From the NCBI RefSeq assembly GCF_031202265.1, contig NZ_CP100604.1, positions 7,422,501 to 7,486,500 on the forward strand: a stretch of DNA of 64,000 nucleotides, read 5' to 3'. Positions 6,822 through 15,375 of the stretch are shown here, in pieces (position 1 is the first letter of the stretch; each line of letters begins with the position of its first letter). Below the pieces are notes generated by a model. That model was given only the letters and a program-made list of their open reading frames with translations, did not search any database and was not told where the DNA came from. A program made the translations under genes and the position numbers. Origin of the DNA: Bradyrhizobium sp. Ash2021. Its GTDB lineage: Bacteria > Pseudomonadota > Alphaproteobacteria > Rhizobiales > Xanthobacteraceae.

Positions 6822-9668
6822 ATGAATCCCGTCAAAGCACTCGAAAACCACGGCCAGGCAGTCTGGCTGGATTTTTTGGCCCGTGGCTTCGTCGCCAAAG
6901 GCGACCTCAAGCAGCTGATCGACACCGATGGTGTCAAAGGCGTCACCTCGAACCCGTCGATCTTCGAAAAAGCGATCGGCAGTTCGGACGAATATGACGG
7001 CGCGATCGGCAATGCCTTAAAAAAGGGCGATCGCCCGGTCGCCGACCTGTTCGAGCACCTCGCGATCGAGGACATCCAGCACGCCGCCGACGTGCTGCGC
7101 CCGGTCTATGACCGATTGGACGGCGACGACGGTTTCGTCAGCCTCGAAGTGTCGCCGTATCTGGCGATGGACACCAAAGGCACCATCGCGGAAGCCGAGC
7201 GGCTCTGGAAGGACGTCAAGCGCAGGAATTTGATGGTGAAGGTGCCGGCGACACCGGAGGGCCTGCCCGCGATCGAACATCTGATCGGCGAAGGCATCAG
7301 CATCAACATCACGTTGCTGTTCGCGCAGAAGGTTTATCGCGAGGTGGCGGAGGCCTATCTGAAGGGTCTGGAAAAATACGTCGCCAAGGGCGGCGATCCC
7401 TCTCACGTCGCCAGCGTCGCGAGCTTCTTCGTCAGCCGCATCGATAGCGCCGTCGACAAGCAGCTCGATGAGAAGATCGCCAAGGCGAACGACCCGAGCG
7501 AGAAAGAACGCCTGGCCGCACTGAAAGGCAAGATCGCGATCGCGAATGCAAAGCTCGCCTATCAGGACTACAAGCGGCTGTTTTCGGGCGCGCGCTGGGA
7601 CCGGCTCAAAGCCAAGGGCGCAAAGCCGCAGCGGCTGCTGTGGGCTTCCACCGGCACCAAGAACAAGGCGTACAGCGATGTGCTCTATGTCGAGGAGCTG
7701 ATCGGTCCCAACACCGTCAACACCGTGCCGCCGGCCACGCTGGACGCATTCCGCGATCACGGCAAGCCGCGCGACAGCCTGGAAGAGAACATCGAGGACG
7801 CGCGTCACATACTCGAAGAGCTGGAAAAATCCGGCGTCTCGCTCGACGCGATCACAGCGGAACTGGTCAAGGACGGCGTCAAGCAATTCGCCGATGCCGC
7901 CGACAAGCTGTATGGCGCGGTCGCGCACAAGCGCGCGGCGTCGCTCGGCGGCGGCATCGATCACCAGAAGCTGGCGCTCGGCCCCGGCATCGCGAAGGCG
8001 GTCGAGAAGAGTACCGAGGACTGGCGCGCGTCGGCCAGGATCCGCAGGCTTTGGCAGCAGGACAAATCGGTCTGGACCAATGACGACGAAAACAAATGGC
8101 TGGGCTGGCTCAACAGCGCCGCGGCAGCCGACGTCGCCGACTACCAGGATTTTGCGCAGCGCGTGAAGGGACAGAAGTTTACCGACGCCGTGGTGCTCGG
8201 CATGGGCGGATCGAGCCTCGGTCCCGAAGTGCTGGCGGAAACCTTTGCGAAGAAAGCGGGCTTTCCGAAGCTGCACGTGCTCGACTCCACCGATCCGGCG
8301 CAGGTGCGCGCGATGGAGGCGGCGATCGATATTTCCAAAACCCTGTTCATCGTCTCCAGCAAATCCGGCGGCACCACCGAGCCGAACGCGATGAAGGATT
8401 ATTTCTTCGATCGGGTTTCCAGGGCGATCGGGGCCGACAAGGCCGGGCATCGCTTTATCGCGGTGACCGATCCCGGTTCCTCGCTGGAGAAGGTCGCAAC
8501 CAAACAAGGTTTTGCGCGCATCTTCCACGGCGATCCCACGATCGGCGGGCGTTACTCCGTGCTGTCGCCGTTCGGCCTGGTGCCGGCGGCGGCCGCCGGC
8601 ATCGACACCGGGAGCCTGATCAGGCACACGCTTGCCATGGTGCGCTCCTGCGGCGCCGACGTGCCGCCGCATGAAAATCCCGGCGTGCAGCTCGGGCTTG
8701 CGCTCGGCCTCGCCGGTCTCGACGGCCGCGACAAGGTCACCATTTCATCGTCGAAGAAGGTTGCCGATTTCGGTGCCTGGGCCGAGCAGCTGATCGCGGA
8801 ATCGACCGGCAAGGACGGCAAGGGCCTGATCCCGATCGACGGCGAACCGCTGGGCGATCCCTCCCTCTACGGCAACGACCGCTTCTTCATCGACCTGCGC
8901 ACCGAGGGCGAGGATGACACAGCCCATGACGACAAGCTCGCCGCGCTGGAGGCCGCCGGACACCCCGTCGTCCGCATCGTCATGAAGTCGATCGACCACA
9001 TCGGCCAGGAATTTTTCCGGTTCGAGATGGCGACCGCGGTGGCCGGCGCCGTTCTCGGCATCAATCCGTTCAACCAGCCCGACGTCGAAGCCGCCAAGAT
9101 CAAGACGCGCGAGTTGACCGGCGCCTTCGAGCGGTCAGGCGCGTTGCCGGCGGAGCAGCCGGTGATGGCAACGGCAGAAGCCGATATCTATACCGACGAA
9201 GCCAACGCGGCGGCGCTGCGCAAGGCCGGCGCCGACGGCGATCTCGGCTCCTGGATCAAAGCGCATCTGTCGCGCTCGGGCAGCGGCGACTATGTCGCGC
9301 TGCTGGCCTATATCGAGCGCGACAAGGCCTTCATCGAGGCGCTGCAGAAGATGCGGCTTGCGGTGCGCGACAAGCGCCACGTCGCAACCTGCGCCGAATT
9401 CGGGCCGCGCTTCCTGCACTCGACCGGGCAGGCCTACAAGGGCGGCCCCGACAGCGGCGTGTTCCTGCAGATTACCGCCGACGACGCCGAGGATTTGCCG
9501 GTGCCGGGCCAGAAGGCCAGTTTCGGCATCATCAAGGCGGCGCAGGCGCGCGGCGATTTCGACGTGCTCACAGAGCGCGGCCGGCGTGCACTTCGCGTCC
9601 ATCTCAAGGGCAGCCTGGGGCCGGCGCTCGCCGCGCTGGACGCCGCGATCACCGAAGCGCTTACTTAA
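6822..9668 (+). CDS. Bifunctional transaldolase / glucose-6-phosphate isomerase
   Basis: A 948-residue cytoplasmic fusion enzyme. Residues 1 to about 365 are transaldolase: DGVKGVTSNPSIFEKAI at the start and the Schiff-base lysine in MVKVPATPEGLPAIEHL near residue 140. Residues about 380-948 are phosphoglucose isomerase: VVLGMGGSSLGPEVLAE and the sugar-phosphate motif FIVSSKSGGTTEPNAMKDYF. Thus one polypeptide links the non-oxidative pentose phosphate pathway with glycolysis/gluconeogenesis. Such TAL-PGI fusions occur in alphaproteobacteria and are normally about 950 residues. The ATG at 6822 begins the conserved MNPVKALENHGQAVWLDF; an in-frame ATG at 6795 would add nine unconserved residues. 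First gene of an operon; gnd starts 12 bases downstream. Confidence 0.92.
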   Translation: MNPVKALENHGQAVWLDFLARGFVAKGDLKQLIDTDGVKGVTSNPSIFEKAIGSSDEYDGAIGNALKKGDRPVADLFEHLAIEDIQHAADVLRPVYDRLDGDDGFVSLEVSPYLAMDTKGTIAEAERLWKDVKRRNLMVKVPATPEGLPAIEHLIGEGISINITLLFAQKVYREVAEAYLKGLEKYVAKGGDPSHVASVASFFVSRIDSAVDKQLDEKIAKANDPSEKERLAALKGKIAIANAKLAYQDYKRLFSGARWDRLKAKGAKPQRLLWASTGTKNKAYSDVLYVEELIGPNTVNTVPPATLDAFRDHGKPRDSLEENIEDARHILEELEKSGVSLDAITAELVKDGVKQFADAADKLYGAVAHKRAASLGGGIDHQKLALGPGIAKAVEKSTEDWRASARIRRLWQQDKSVWTNDDENKWLGWLNSAAAADVADYQDFAQRVKGQKFTDAVVLGMGGSSLGPEVLAETFAKKAGFPKLHVLDSTDPAQVRAMEAAIDISKTLFIVSSKSGGTTEPNAMKDYFFDRVSRAIGADKAGHRFIAVTDPGSSLEKVATKQGFARIFHGDPTIGGRYSVLSPFGLVPAAAAGIDTGSLIRHTLAMVRSCGADVPPHENPGVQLGLALGLAGLDGRDKVTISSSKKVADFGAWAEQLIAESTGKDGKGLIPIDGEPLGDPSLYGNDRFFIDLRTEGEDDTAHDDKLAALEAAGHPVVRIVMKSIDHIGQEFFRFEMATAVAGAVLGINPFNQPDVEAAKIKTRELTGAFERSGALPAEQPVMATAEADIYTDEANAAALRKAGADGDLGSWIKAHLSRSGSGDYVALLAYIERDKAFIEALQKMRLAVRDKRHVATCAEFGPRFLHSTGQAYKGGPDSGVFLQITADDAEDLPVPGQKASFGIIKAAQARGDFDVLTERGRRALRVHLKGSLGPALAALDAAITEALT

Positions 9669-9680
9669 GGAAATTCCAGC

Positions 9681-10676
9681 ATGCAGCTTGGTATGATCGG
9701 CCTCGGCCGGATGGGCGGCAATATCGTCCGCCGGTTGATGAAGAGCGGACATACGGCCGTGGTTTACGACAAGGATCCCAAAGCGGTCGCGGCACTCGCG
9801 GCCGACGGCGCGGTCGGCGCGAATTCGCTGGAGGATTTCATCGCCAAGCTGACCAAGCCGCGCACCGCCTGGGTGATGCTGCCGGCCGGCAAGATCACCG
9901 AGGCGACCATCGATGCGCTTGCAAAGCTGATGCAGGCCGACGACGTCATCATCGACGGCGGCAACACGTTCTGGCAGGACGACGTCCGCCGCGGCAAGGC
10001 GCTCCGGGAGCGCGGGCTGCATTATGTCGACGTCGGCACTTCGGGCGGCATCTGGGGCATCGAACGCGGTTATTGCATGATGATCGGCGGCGACAAGGGA
10101 GTGGTCGGCCGGCTCGATCCGATCTTCAAGACACTGGCGCCGGGCATCGGCGATATCCCGCGCACGGAGAGCCGCGAAGGCCGCGATGCCAGGATCGAGC
10201 AGGGCTATATCCACGCCGGTCCGGTGGGCGCCGGACACTTCGTCAAGATGATCCATAACGGCATCGAATATGGCCTGATGCAGGCCTATGCCGAGGGTTT
10301 TGACATCCTGAAGAACGCCAATATCGACGCGCTGCCGCCGGAACATCGCTTCGATCTGGATATCGCCGATATCGCCGAAGTCTGGCGGCGCGGCAGCGTG
10401 ATCCCGTCATGGCTCTTGGATCTCACCGCCTCGGCCCTCGCGACGAACCAGACGCTGGATAACTACTCCGGCTTCGTCGAGGATTCCGGCGAGGGCCGCT
10501 GGACCGTCAACGCCGCGATCGACGAGGCCGTGCCCGCCGAGGTGCTGACCGCGGCGCTGTTTGCGCGCTTTCGCTCGCGCAAGGAGCACACCTTTGCCGA
10601 AAAGATTCTTTCGGCGATGCGCGCGGGCTTCGGCGGCCACAAGGAACCACCGAAGAAGCCGGGTTCAAAGGCCTGA
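9681..10676 (+). CDS. gnd: 6-phosphogluconate dehydrogenase, decarboxylating (short, NAD-type)
   Basis: A 331-residue enzyme that oxidises 6-phosphogluconate to ribulose-5-phosphate and CO2. The Rossmann motif is [20 protein letters not shown] at the N-terminus. [10 protein letters not shown] and [19 protein letters not shown] are substrate-site motifs, and the catalytic lysine lies in [20 protein letters not shown]. The length is that of the short GndA/YqeC-like group (about 300-330 residues), often NAD-preferring, not the roughly 470-residue NADP enzyme. It lies between tal-pgi and zwf with 12- and 5-base gaps, clearly within an operon. Cofactor preference is inferred from family size. Confidence 0.92.
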   Translation: MQLGMIGLGRMGGNIVRRLMKSGHTAVVYDKDPKAVAALAADGAVGANSLEDFIAKLTKPRTAWVMLPAGKITEATIDALAKLMQADDVIIDGGNTFWQDDVRRGKALRERGLHYVDVGTSGGIWGIERGYCMMIGGDKGVVGRLDPIFKTLAPGIGDIPRTESREGRDARIEQGYIHAGPVGAGHFVKMIHNGIEYGLMQAYAEGFDILKNANIDALPPEHRFDLDIADIAEVWRRGSVIPSWLLDLTASALATNQTLDNYSGFVEDSGEGRWTVNAAIDEAVPAEVLTAALFARFRSRKEHTFAEKILSAMRAGFGGHKEPPKKPGSKA

Positions 10677-10681
10677 GATAG

Positions 10682-12193
10682 ATGACCGTTAGTCAAGCGA
10701 AACAAAAACAGCCCGATCCCTGCTCCATCGTCATCTTCGGCGTGACCGGCGATCTCGCCCACCGGCTGGTGATCCCTGCGCTCTATAACCTCGCCGCAAA
10801 CGACCTGCTGCCGGAAAATTTCTGCATCGTCGGCATCGCCCGCAAGGGCATGTCGAGCGAGCAATTGACCGAGAGCCTGACCAAAGGTCTGCACCAGTTC
10901 GCCACCCGCAAGGTCGACGACGCGCTCGCCAGACGGCTGCTCGCCTGCGTCACCTGCATCGAGGCCGATCCGAAGGACCCGGCGTCATTCGATGCGCTGC
11001 GCGATCGGCTCGACAGGCTTGAGGCCGCGCGCCAGACCGGCGGCAATCGGCTGTTTTATCTTGCAACACCCCCGAGTGGCTTCCTGCCGATCAGCCGCGA
11101 ACTCGGCCGCGCCGGCATGCTGGCCGAAAACGGTTCGTGGCGGCGGCTGGTGATCGAGAAGCCGTTCGGCACCGATCTGGCCTCGGCGAGGACGCTGAAC
11201 AACGAATTGCTGAAGCTCGTCGACGAGCATCAGATTTACCGGATCGATCATTACCTCGGCAAGGAAACCGTCCAGAACATCCTGGTGCTGCGCTTCGCCA
11301 ACGGCATGTTCGAGCCGATCTGGAATCGCAATCACATCGACCATATCCAGATCACCGTCGACGAGAAGCTCGGCGTCGGCCATCGCGGCAGTTTCTATGA
11401 CGTGACCGGCGCGCTGCGCGACATGGTGCCGAACCATCTGTTCCAACTGCTGTCGCTGGTGGCAATGGAGCCGCCGGTGAAGTTCAACGCGCACGCCGTG
11501 CGCTCGGAAAAGGCCGAAGTGCTGGCGGCGATCCAGACCCAGACCGAGCAGGAGGCGCTGCAAAACTCGGTGCGCGGACAATACCGGGCCGGCAGGATCG
11601 GCGACACCGAGATCGAGGACTATCGCCGGACCGCGGATGTCAAGCCCACCAGCACCACCGAGACTTACGCCGCGCTGAAACTGACCATCGACAACTGGCG
11701 CTGGGCCGGCGTGCCGTTTTATCTGCGCACCGGCAAGGCGCTCGGCGCCAAGCGCACCGAAATCGCGATCAAGTTCAAGCAGGCGCCGTTCGCGATGTTC
11801 CGCGACACGCCGGTGGACCGGCTGTCGCAAAACTACCTGATCATCTCGACCGAGCCGACCGAAGGCATCGCGCTGCAGTTCAATACCAAGGTGCCGGGAC
11901 CGGCCGTTAACATCGACGGCGTCGAGATGAAATTCCGCTACAAGGATTACTTCCAGGCCGAACCCTCGACCGGCTACGAGACGCTGATCTACGACTGCAT
12001 GATCGGCGACAACATCCTGTTTCAGCGCGCCGACAGCGTCGAGGCCGGCTGGCGGGCGGTGCAGCCGTTTCTGGACGCCTGGAAGAACGCCGGCGGCAAG
12101 GGACTGAAGATCTACGAACCCGGCAGTGAGGGCCCCGAAGAGGCCAACGATCTCCTGGAGCGCGACGGCCGAAGCTGGCGAAAGCTGACCTGA
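10682..12193 (+). CDS. zwf: Glucose-6-phosphate 1-dehydrogenase
   Basis: A 503-residue enzyme oxidising glucose-6-phosphate to 6-phosphogluconolactone and supplying NADPH. The N-terminal dinucleotide motif is VIFGVTGDLAHRLVIPALYN. The active-site signature RIDHYLGKETVQNILVLRFA lies near residue 188. ITVDEKLGVGHRGSFYD and a late YFQAEPSTGYETLIYDCMIGD also match the family. Length is typical. It is followed after two bases by pgl, the next enzyme of the pathway. It supplies gnd and, through 6-phosphogluconate, an Entner-Doudoroff route whose genes (edd, eda) are not in this window. Confidence 0.96.
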   Translation: MTVSQAKQKQPDPCSIVIFGVTGDLAHRLVIPALYNLAANDLLPENFCIVGIARKGMSSEQLTESLTKGLHQFATRKVDDALARRLLACVTCIEADPKDPASFDALRDRLDRLEAARQTGGNRLFYLATPPSGFLPISRELGRAGMLAENGSWRRLVIEKPFGTDLASARTLNNELLKLVDEHQIYRIDHYLGKETVQNILVLRFANGMFEPIWNRNHIDHIQITVDEKLGVGHRGSFYDVTGALRDMVPNHLFQLLSLVAMEPPVKFNAHAVRSEKAEVLAAIQTQTEQEALQNSVRGQYRAGRIGDTEIEDYRRTADVKPTSTTETYAALKLTIDNWRWAGVPFYLRTGKALGAKRTEIAIKFKQAPFAMFRDTPVDRLSQNYLIISTEPTEGIALQFNTKVPGPAVNIDGVEMKFRYKDYFQAEPSTGYETLIYDCMIGDNILFQRADSVEAGWRAVQPFLDAWKNAGGKGLKIYEPGSEGPEEANDLLERDGRSWRKLT

Positions 12194-12195
12194 CC

Positions 12196-12948
12196 ATGGC
12201 CATCGGCGATCATCGCAAGGTCATCGCAGTCGCTGACCCGGCGGCGCTGGCGAAAGCCGCCGCGGAACGCGTTATCGCCAGGATTGCGGCGAATCCCGGC
12301 CGCGTCGCGATCTGCCTGACCGGCGGGTCGAGCCCGAAAGCGCTCTACCAATTGCTCGCGACCGAAGCGTATCGCGGCAGTATCCCCTGGGATCGCGTCC
12401 ACTGGTTCATCGGCGACGAGCGTTTTGTGCCGGCAGGCGATCCGCTCAACAATATGAGCATGGCGCGAAAGGCCTTTCTGGACCAATGCGCCCCCGCATC
12501 GAACATCCATCCGATTCCGACCGACACCGCCCGTCCCGATAATCCCGATAAAAGCGCCGAGCTCTACGAACACGCGTTGAAATCGTTCTATGGCGCTGAC
12601 GAACTGGACCCTGCCCGCCCTTTGTTCGATCTCGTGCTGATGGGCGTCGGTCCCGATGGCCATACCGCCTCGCTGTTTCCGGACTACCCGGCGCTGGACG
12701 AAACCCAACGCTGGGTGGCCGGCGTCCCCAGGGCGCATGTCGAGCCGTTCGTGCCGCGGGTCACACTGACCCTGCCCGCGCTGGCCTCGTGCCGCGAGAT
12801 GCTGTTCGAGGTCGCAGGCTCCGAAAAGCAGGCGATCTTGACGCGGCTATTCGCAGCCGAGAACCTGCCGGCGAACCGCGCGCAATCCCTGGGCGAGACG
12901 ATCTGGCTGGTGGATCAGGCGGCGCTGCCGGAGAATTTTCGTGGGTGA
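12196..12948 (+). CDS. pgl: 6-phosphogluconolactonase
   Basis: A 250-residue enzyme hydrolysing 6-phosphogluconolactone to 6-phosphogluconate, the step between zwf and gnd. The sugar-phosphate-binding motifs of the DevB/SOL family are visible: CLTGGSSPKALYQLLA near residue 45, WFIGDERFVPAGDPLNN, and LMGVGPDGHTASLFPDYPAL. The length is normal. The gene starts two bases after zwf and overlaps the gluconokinase start by 8 bases, so translation is coupled. Confidence 0.95.
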   Translation: MAIGDHRKVIAVADPAALAKAAAERVIARIAANPGRVAICLTGGSSPKALYQLLATEAYRGSIPWDRVHWFIGDERFVPAGDPLNNMSMARKAFLDQCAPASNIHPIPTDTARPDNPDKSAELYEHALKSFYGADELDPARPLFDLVLMGVGPDGHTASLFPDYPALDETQRWVAGVPRAHVEPFVPRVTLTLPALASCREMLFEVAGSEKQAILTRLFAAENLPANRAQSLGETIWLVDQAALPENFRG

Positions 12949-13465
12949 TGCGGCCAACCCTTGCGCGTTGGTGGTGATGGGCGTTTCCGGCTCGGGCAAG
13001 AGCACCATCGCCGACCGCCTGGCCACACGCCTCGGCTGGCGTTGCGAGGACGGCGACAAGTTTCACCCGGCAAGCAATGTCGCGAAAATGAGTGCCGGCC
13101 ATCCCCTCACGGACGAGGACCGCTGGCCCTGGCTGCAGGCGATTGCCGACGAGATCGACCGCGTCTGCAAAGCCGGCCAACGCGCCGTCATCGCCTGTTC
13201 GGCGCTGAAACACGCCTACCGCGACATTCTCGTGCACGGGCGCCACGACGTCCGCATCGTCTTTCTCGACGGAACATATGATCTGATCGCGGGCCGGCTC
13301 GCCGCGCGCAAGGGGCATTTCATGCCGCCGGGATTGCTGACCAGCCAATTCCAGACATTGGAGCCGCCGGACGCAAACGAACATCCCGTGACGGTATCGA
13401 TCGATGCGACGGTCGAGACAATCGTCGATGACATCATCCGCCAATTGAAATTGGAACACTCATGA
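12941..13465 (+). CDS. gntK: Gluconokinase (GntK type)
   Basis: A 174-residue P-loop kinase that phosphorylates gluconate to 6-phosphogluconate, letting external gluconate join the operon's pathway. The Walker A motif GVSGSGKSTIADRLA is near residue 15; EDGDKFHPASNVAKM and GHPLTDEDRWPWL are GntK signatures, and IACSALKHAYRD follows. The start is a GTG inside the end of pgl, the only in-frame start before the P-loop that leaves the N-terminus complete. It ends with a 4-base overlap with the next gene. Confidence 0.93.
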   Translation: MGDAANPCALVVMGVSGSGKSTIADRLATRLGWRCEDGDKFHPASNVAKMSAGHPLTDEDRWPWLQAIADEIDRVCKAGQRAVIACSALKHAYRDILVHGRHDVRIVFLDGTYDLIAGRLAARKGHFMPPGLLTSQFQTLEPPDANEHPVTVSIDATVETIVDDIIRQLKLEHS

Positions 13466-14274
13466 CCCGCACCGCCCTTGTCGTCTCCGATGTCGATGGC
13501 ACGCTCTTGACGAAAGACAAGGTCCTCACCGAAGCCGCCAGGGCCGCGGTGCGCAAGCTGCACGCAGCCGGCATCGGCTTCACCATCGTCTCCAGCCGGC
13601 CAACGATCGGGATGGGATTCTTGATCGCGCCGCTTGCGATCAAGCTGCCGGTCGGCGCCTTCAACGGCAGCTCGATCGTCGATGCGCAACTGAATCCGAT
13701 CGAGCAGCATCTGATACCGCCCGCGACCGCCCAGCGCAGCCTCGATGTGCTCACCGAATTCGGCGTCGATATCTGGCTGTTCACCAACGATCGCTGGTAC
13801 ACGCGCAACCCGGACGGCGAATACGTTCCGCACGAGAAGCGCGCGATCAAGCATGACCCTTCCATCATCGCGGATTTCACGCCTCATCTCGGCGCCGCCT
13901 GCAAGATCGTCGGCGCCAGCTCGGACGCGGCGCTGCTGCAACGCTGCGAAGCGGTCATGCAGGATGCGGTCGGCACAAAGGCCACCGCGGTTCGCTCGCA
14001 GACCTACTATCTCGACGTCACGCCGCCCGGCCACGACAAGGGCACATTCGTCGAGGCGATGGCGAGGCGGCTGAGCATTTCGACCGACGCGATTGCGACC
14101 ATCGGCGACATGCAGAACGACCTGGCGATGTTTGCCAAAAGCGGTATCTCGTTCGCAATGGGCAACGCCACCGACGACGTCAAGAAACGCGCCACCCACG
14201 TAACCGAAACGAACGAGAACGACGGCTTCGCCAGGGCGATCGAGAGGGTTCTGGAGATCAACCAGCTTGCTTAG
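13462..14274 (+). CDS. Cof-type HAD-IIB family sugar phosphatase
   Basis: A 270-residue HAD phosphatase. Motif I is VSDVDGTLLTKDKVL at the N-terminus, motif II includes IVSSRPT, and motifs III/IV lie in the C-terminal part (KGTFVEAMARRL, then IATIGDMQNDLAMFAKSG). The large cap domain between them is typical of the Cof/IIB subfamily that dephosphorylates sugar phosphates and similar small molecules. It overlaps gntK by 4 bases as last gene of the operon, so it probably acts on a sugar phosphate such as an overflow or damaged intermediate. The true substrate cannot be read from sequence. Confidence 0.85.
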   Translation: MTRTALVVSDVDGTLLTKDKVLTEAARAAVRKLHAAGIGFTIVSSRPTIGMGFLIAPLAIKLPVGAFNGSSIVDAQLNPIEQHLIPPATAQRSLDVLTEFGVDIWLFTNDRWYTRNPDGEYVPHEKRAIKHDPSIIADFTPHLGAACKIVGASSDAALLQRCEAVMQDAVGTKATAVRSQTYYLDVTPPGHDKGTFVEAMARRLSISTDAIATIGDMQNDLAMFAKSGISFAMGNATDDVKKRATHVTETNENDGFARAIERVLEINQLA

Positions 14275-14295
14275 CGGCACGATATGTTCGGGCCC

Positions 14296-15300
14296 TCACC
14301 TCTGCGCGTTCCTGTCACTCGGCACACCTTCAACGAACTCCACCGGCGTGCCTTTCTTGATATTGCCGGCGAGCCAGGTCGCATCCCAATTGGTTAGCCG
14401 GACGCAGCCGTGCGATTCGGATTTGCTGATCTTGCCGGGGTTCGGCGTGCCGTGGATGCCGTAACCCTCGGCCGAAAGTCCGATCCAGTATACTCCCACC
14501 GGATTGTTCGGCCCCGGGTTGATGGTGAAGGGTCGCTTGGACCGCACTCCCTTGAACTTGTACTGAGGGTTGTAGCGGTAAGTCGGATTGGCATCGACGG
14601 AGACGACTTTCAGGGTCCCGCCCGGCGTAGGCTTCTCCTCGCTGCCGACGGTGGCCGGAAAGACACCGACCAGTGCGCCTTGTGGATCGAATGCCCTGAC
14701 CGCCTGTCGGGATTTGTCGACCTCTACGCGGCCAATCGTTACCTTGCCTGGCCTGTCGAGGACGTTCGCCACAAAAATGGTGTCGCCGGCCCGGTCGAAT
14801 TTTTTTCCGGGATTGAGCGCCGACAGCAGTGCTTCGCTCATGTGAAACTTTTCGGCGATGGCTTCCTGCGAACTGGTGTAGCTCAGCGCCTTCAAGTCCT
14901 TCATGGCCTCCATCTTCGCTGGAAGCTTTTTCAGAAACGGCCCCTTCACGTCGCCTGCGGCGATCGTGTACTGGGTGATGACGGGATCCTGACCGGTCTG
15001 GGTAAGCGTCGTCCACAGCTCCGGCGTAATCGTCTTCTGAAAGGTCAGGCTTTTCGCGTCGGCAAAGGCTCGCAGCGCCTTTTGGGTGTTTTCGGCGAGC
15101 TTGCCATCAATTTCGCCGGGAGAGAACAGTGCGCGGTCGAGAAGAATTTGTACCTTCACGATCCCCGCGTCCGCTTTGTCTTCGGCCGGAAGCTTGCCGC
15201 GGAATTCGGCATTGTTGATTGCGGTCGCATCGAAATTGGCCGGCACCGCGGGGCTCGACAATAAGCACACAAGAGCAGCCGCAACGAACAGGCGAGCCAT
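14296..15300 (-). CDS. L,D-transpeptidase (YkuD domain) with signal peptide
   Basis: A 334-residue exported peptidoglycan cross-linking enzyme. Residues 1-20 (MARLFVAAALVCLLSSPAVP) look like a signal peptide. A peptidoglycan-binding-like region follows (about 40-100: VQILLDRALFSPGEIDGKLA), then a LysM-like segment (about 140-180: SQEAIAEKFHMSEALLSALN). The YkuD catalytic domain ends in HGTPNPGKISKSESHGCVRL with the nucleophile Cys near residue 299. It would form 3-3 cross-links or attach proteins in the periplasm. A general-stress promoter match (GGAAC, 18 bases, TT) lies 29-53 bases upstream, so induction under stress is plausible. Confidence 0.9.
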   Translation of the reverse strand: MARLFVAAALVCLLSSPAVPANFDATAINNAEFRGKLPAEDKADAGIVKVQILLDRALFSPGEIDGKLAENTQKALRAFADAKSLTFQKTITPELWTTLTQTGQDPVITQYTIAAGDVKGPFLKKLPAKMEAMKDLKALSYTSSQEAIAEKFHMSEALLSALNPGKKFDRAGDTIFVANVLDRPGKVTIGRVEVDKSRQAVRAFDPQGALVGVFPATVGSEEKPTPGGTLKVVSVDANPTYRYNPQYKFKGVRSKRPFTINPGPNNPVGVYWIGLSAEGYGIHGTPNPGKISKSESHGCVRLTNWDATWLAGNIKKGTPVEFVEGVPSDRNAQR

Positions 15301-15328
15301 CCGTCAACCTCCTCGCATTTCCCCAGAT

Positions 15329-15353
15329 AATCGACGATGGACTCACAAGTTCC
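15329..15353 (-). promoter_or_regulatory. EcfG-type promoter match for the L,D-transpeptidase gene
   Basis: On the minus strand GGAAC (15353-15349) is followed by 18 bases and TT (15330-15329), the pattern GGAAC-N18/19-TT described for RpoE2/EcfG sigma factors of rhizobia. The TT lies 29 bases before the start codon. Only the pattern is seen; function is inferred. Confidence 0.5.
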
Positions 15354-15375
15354 ACGCGACGCGCGATGGATCGAG

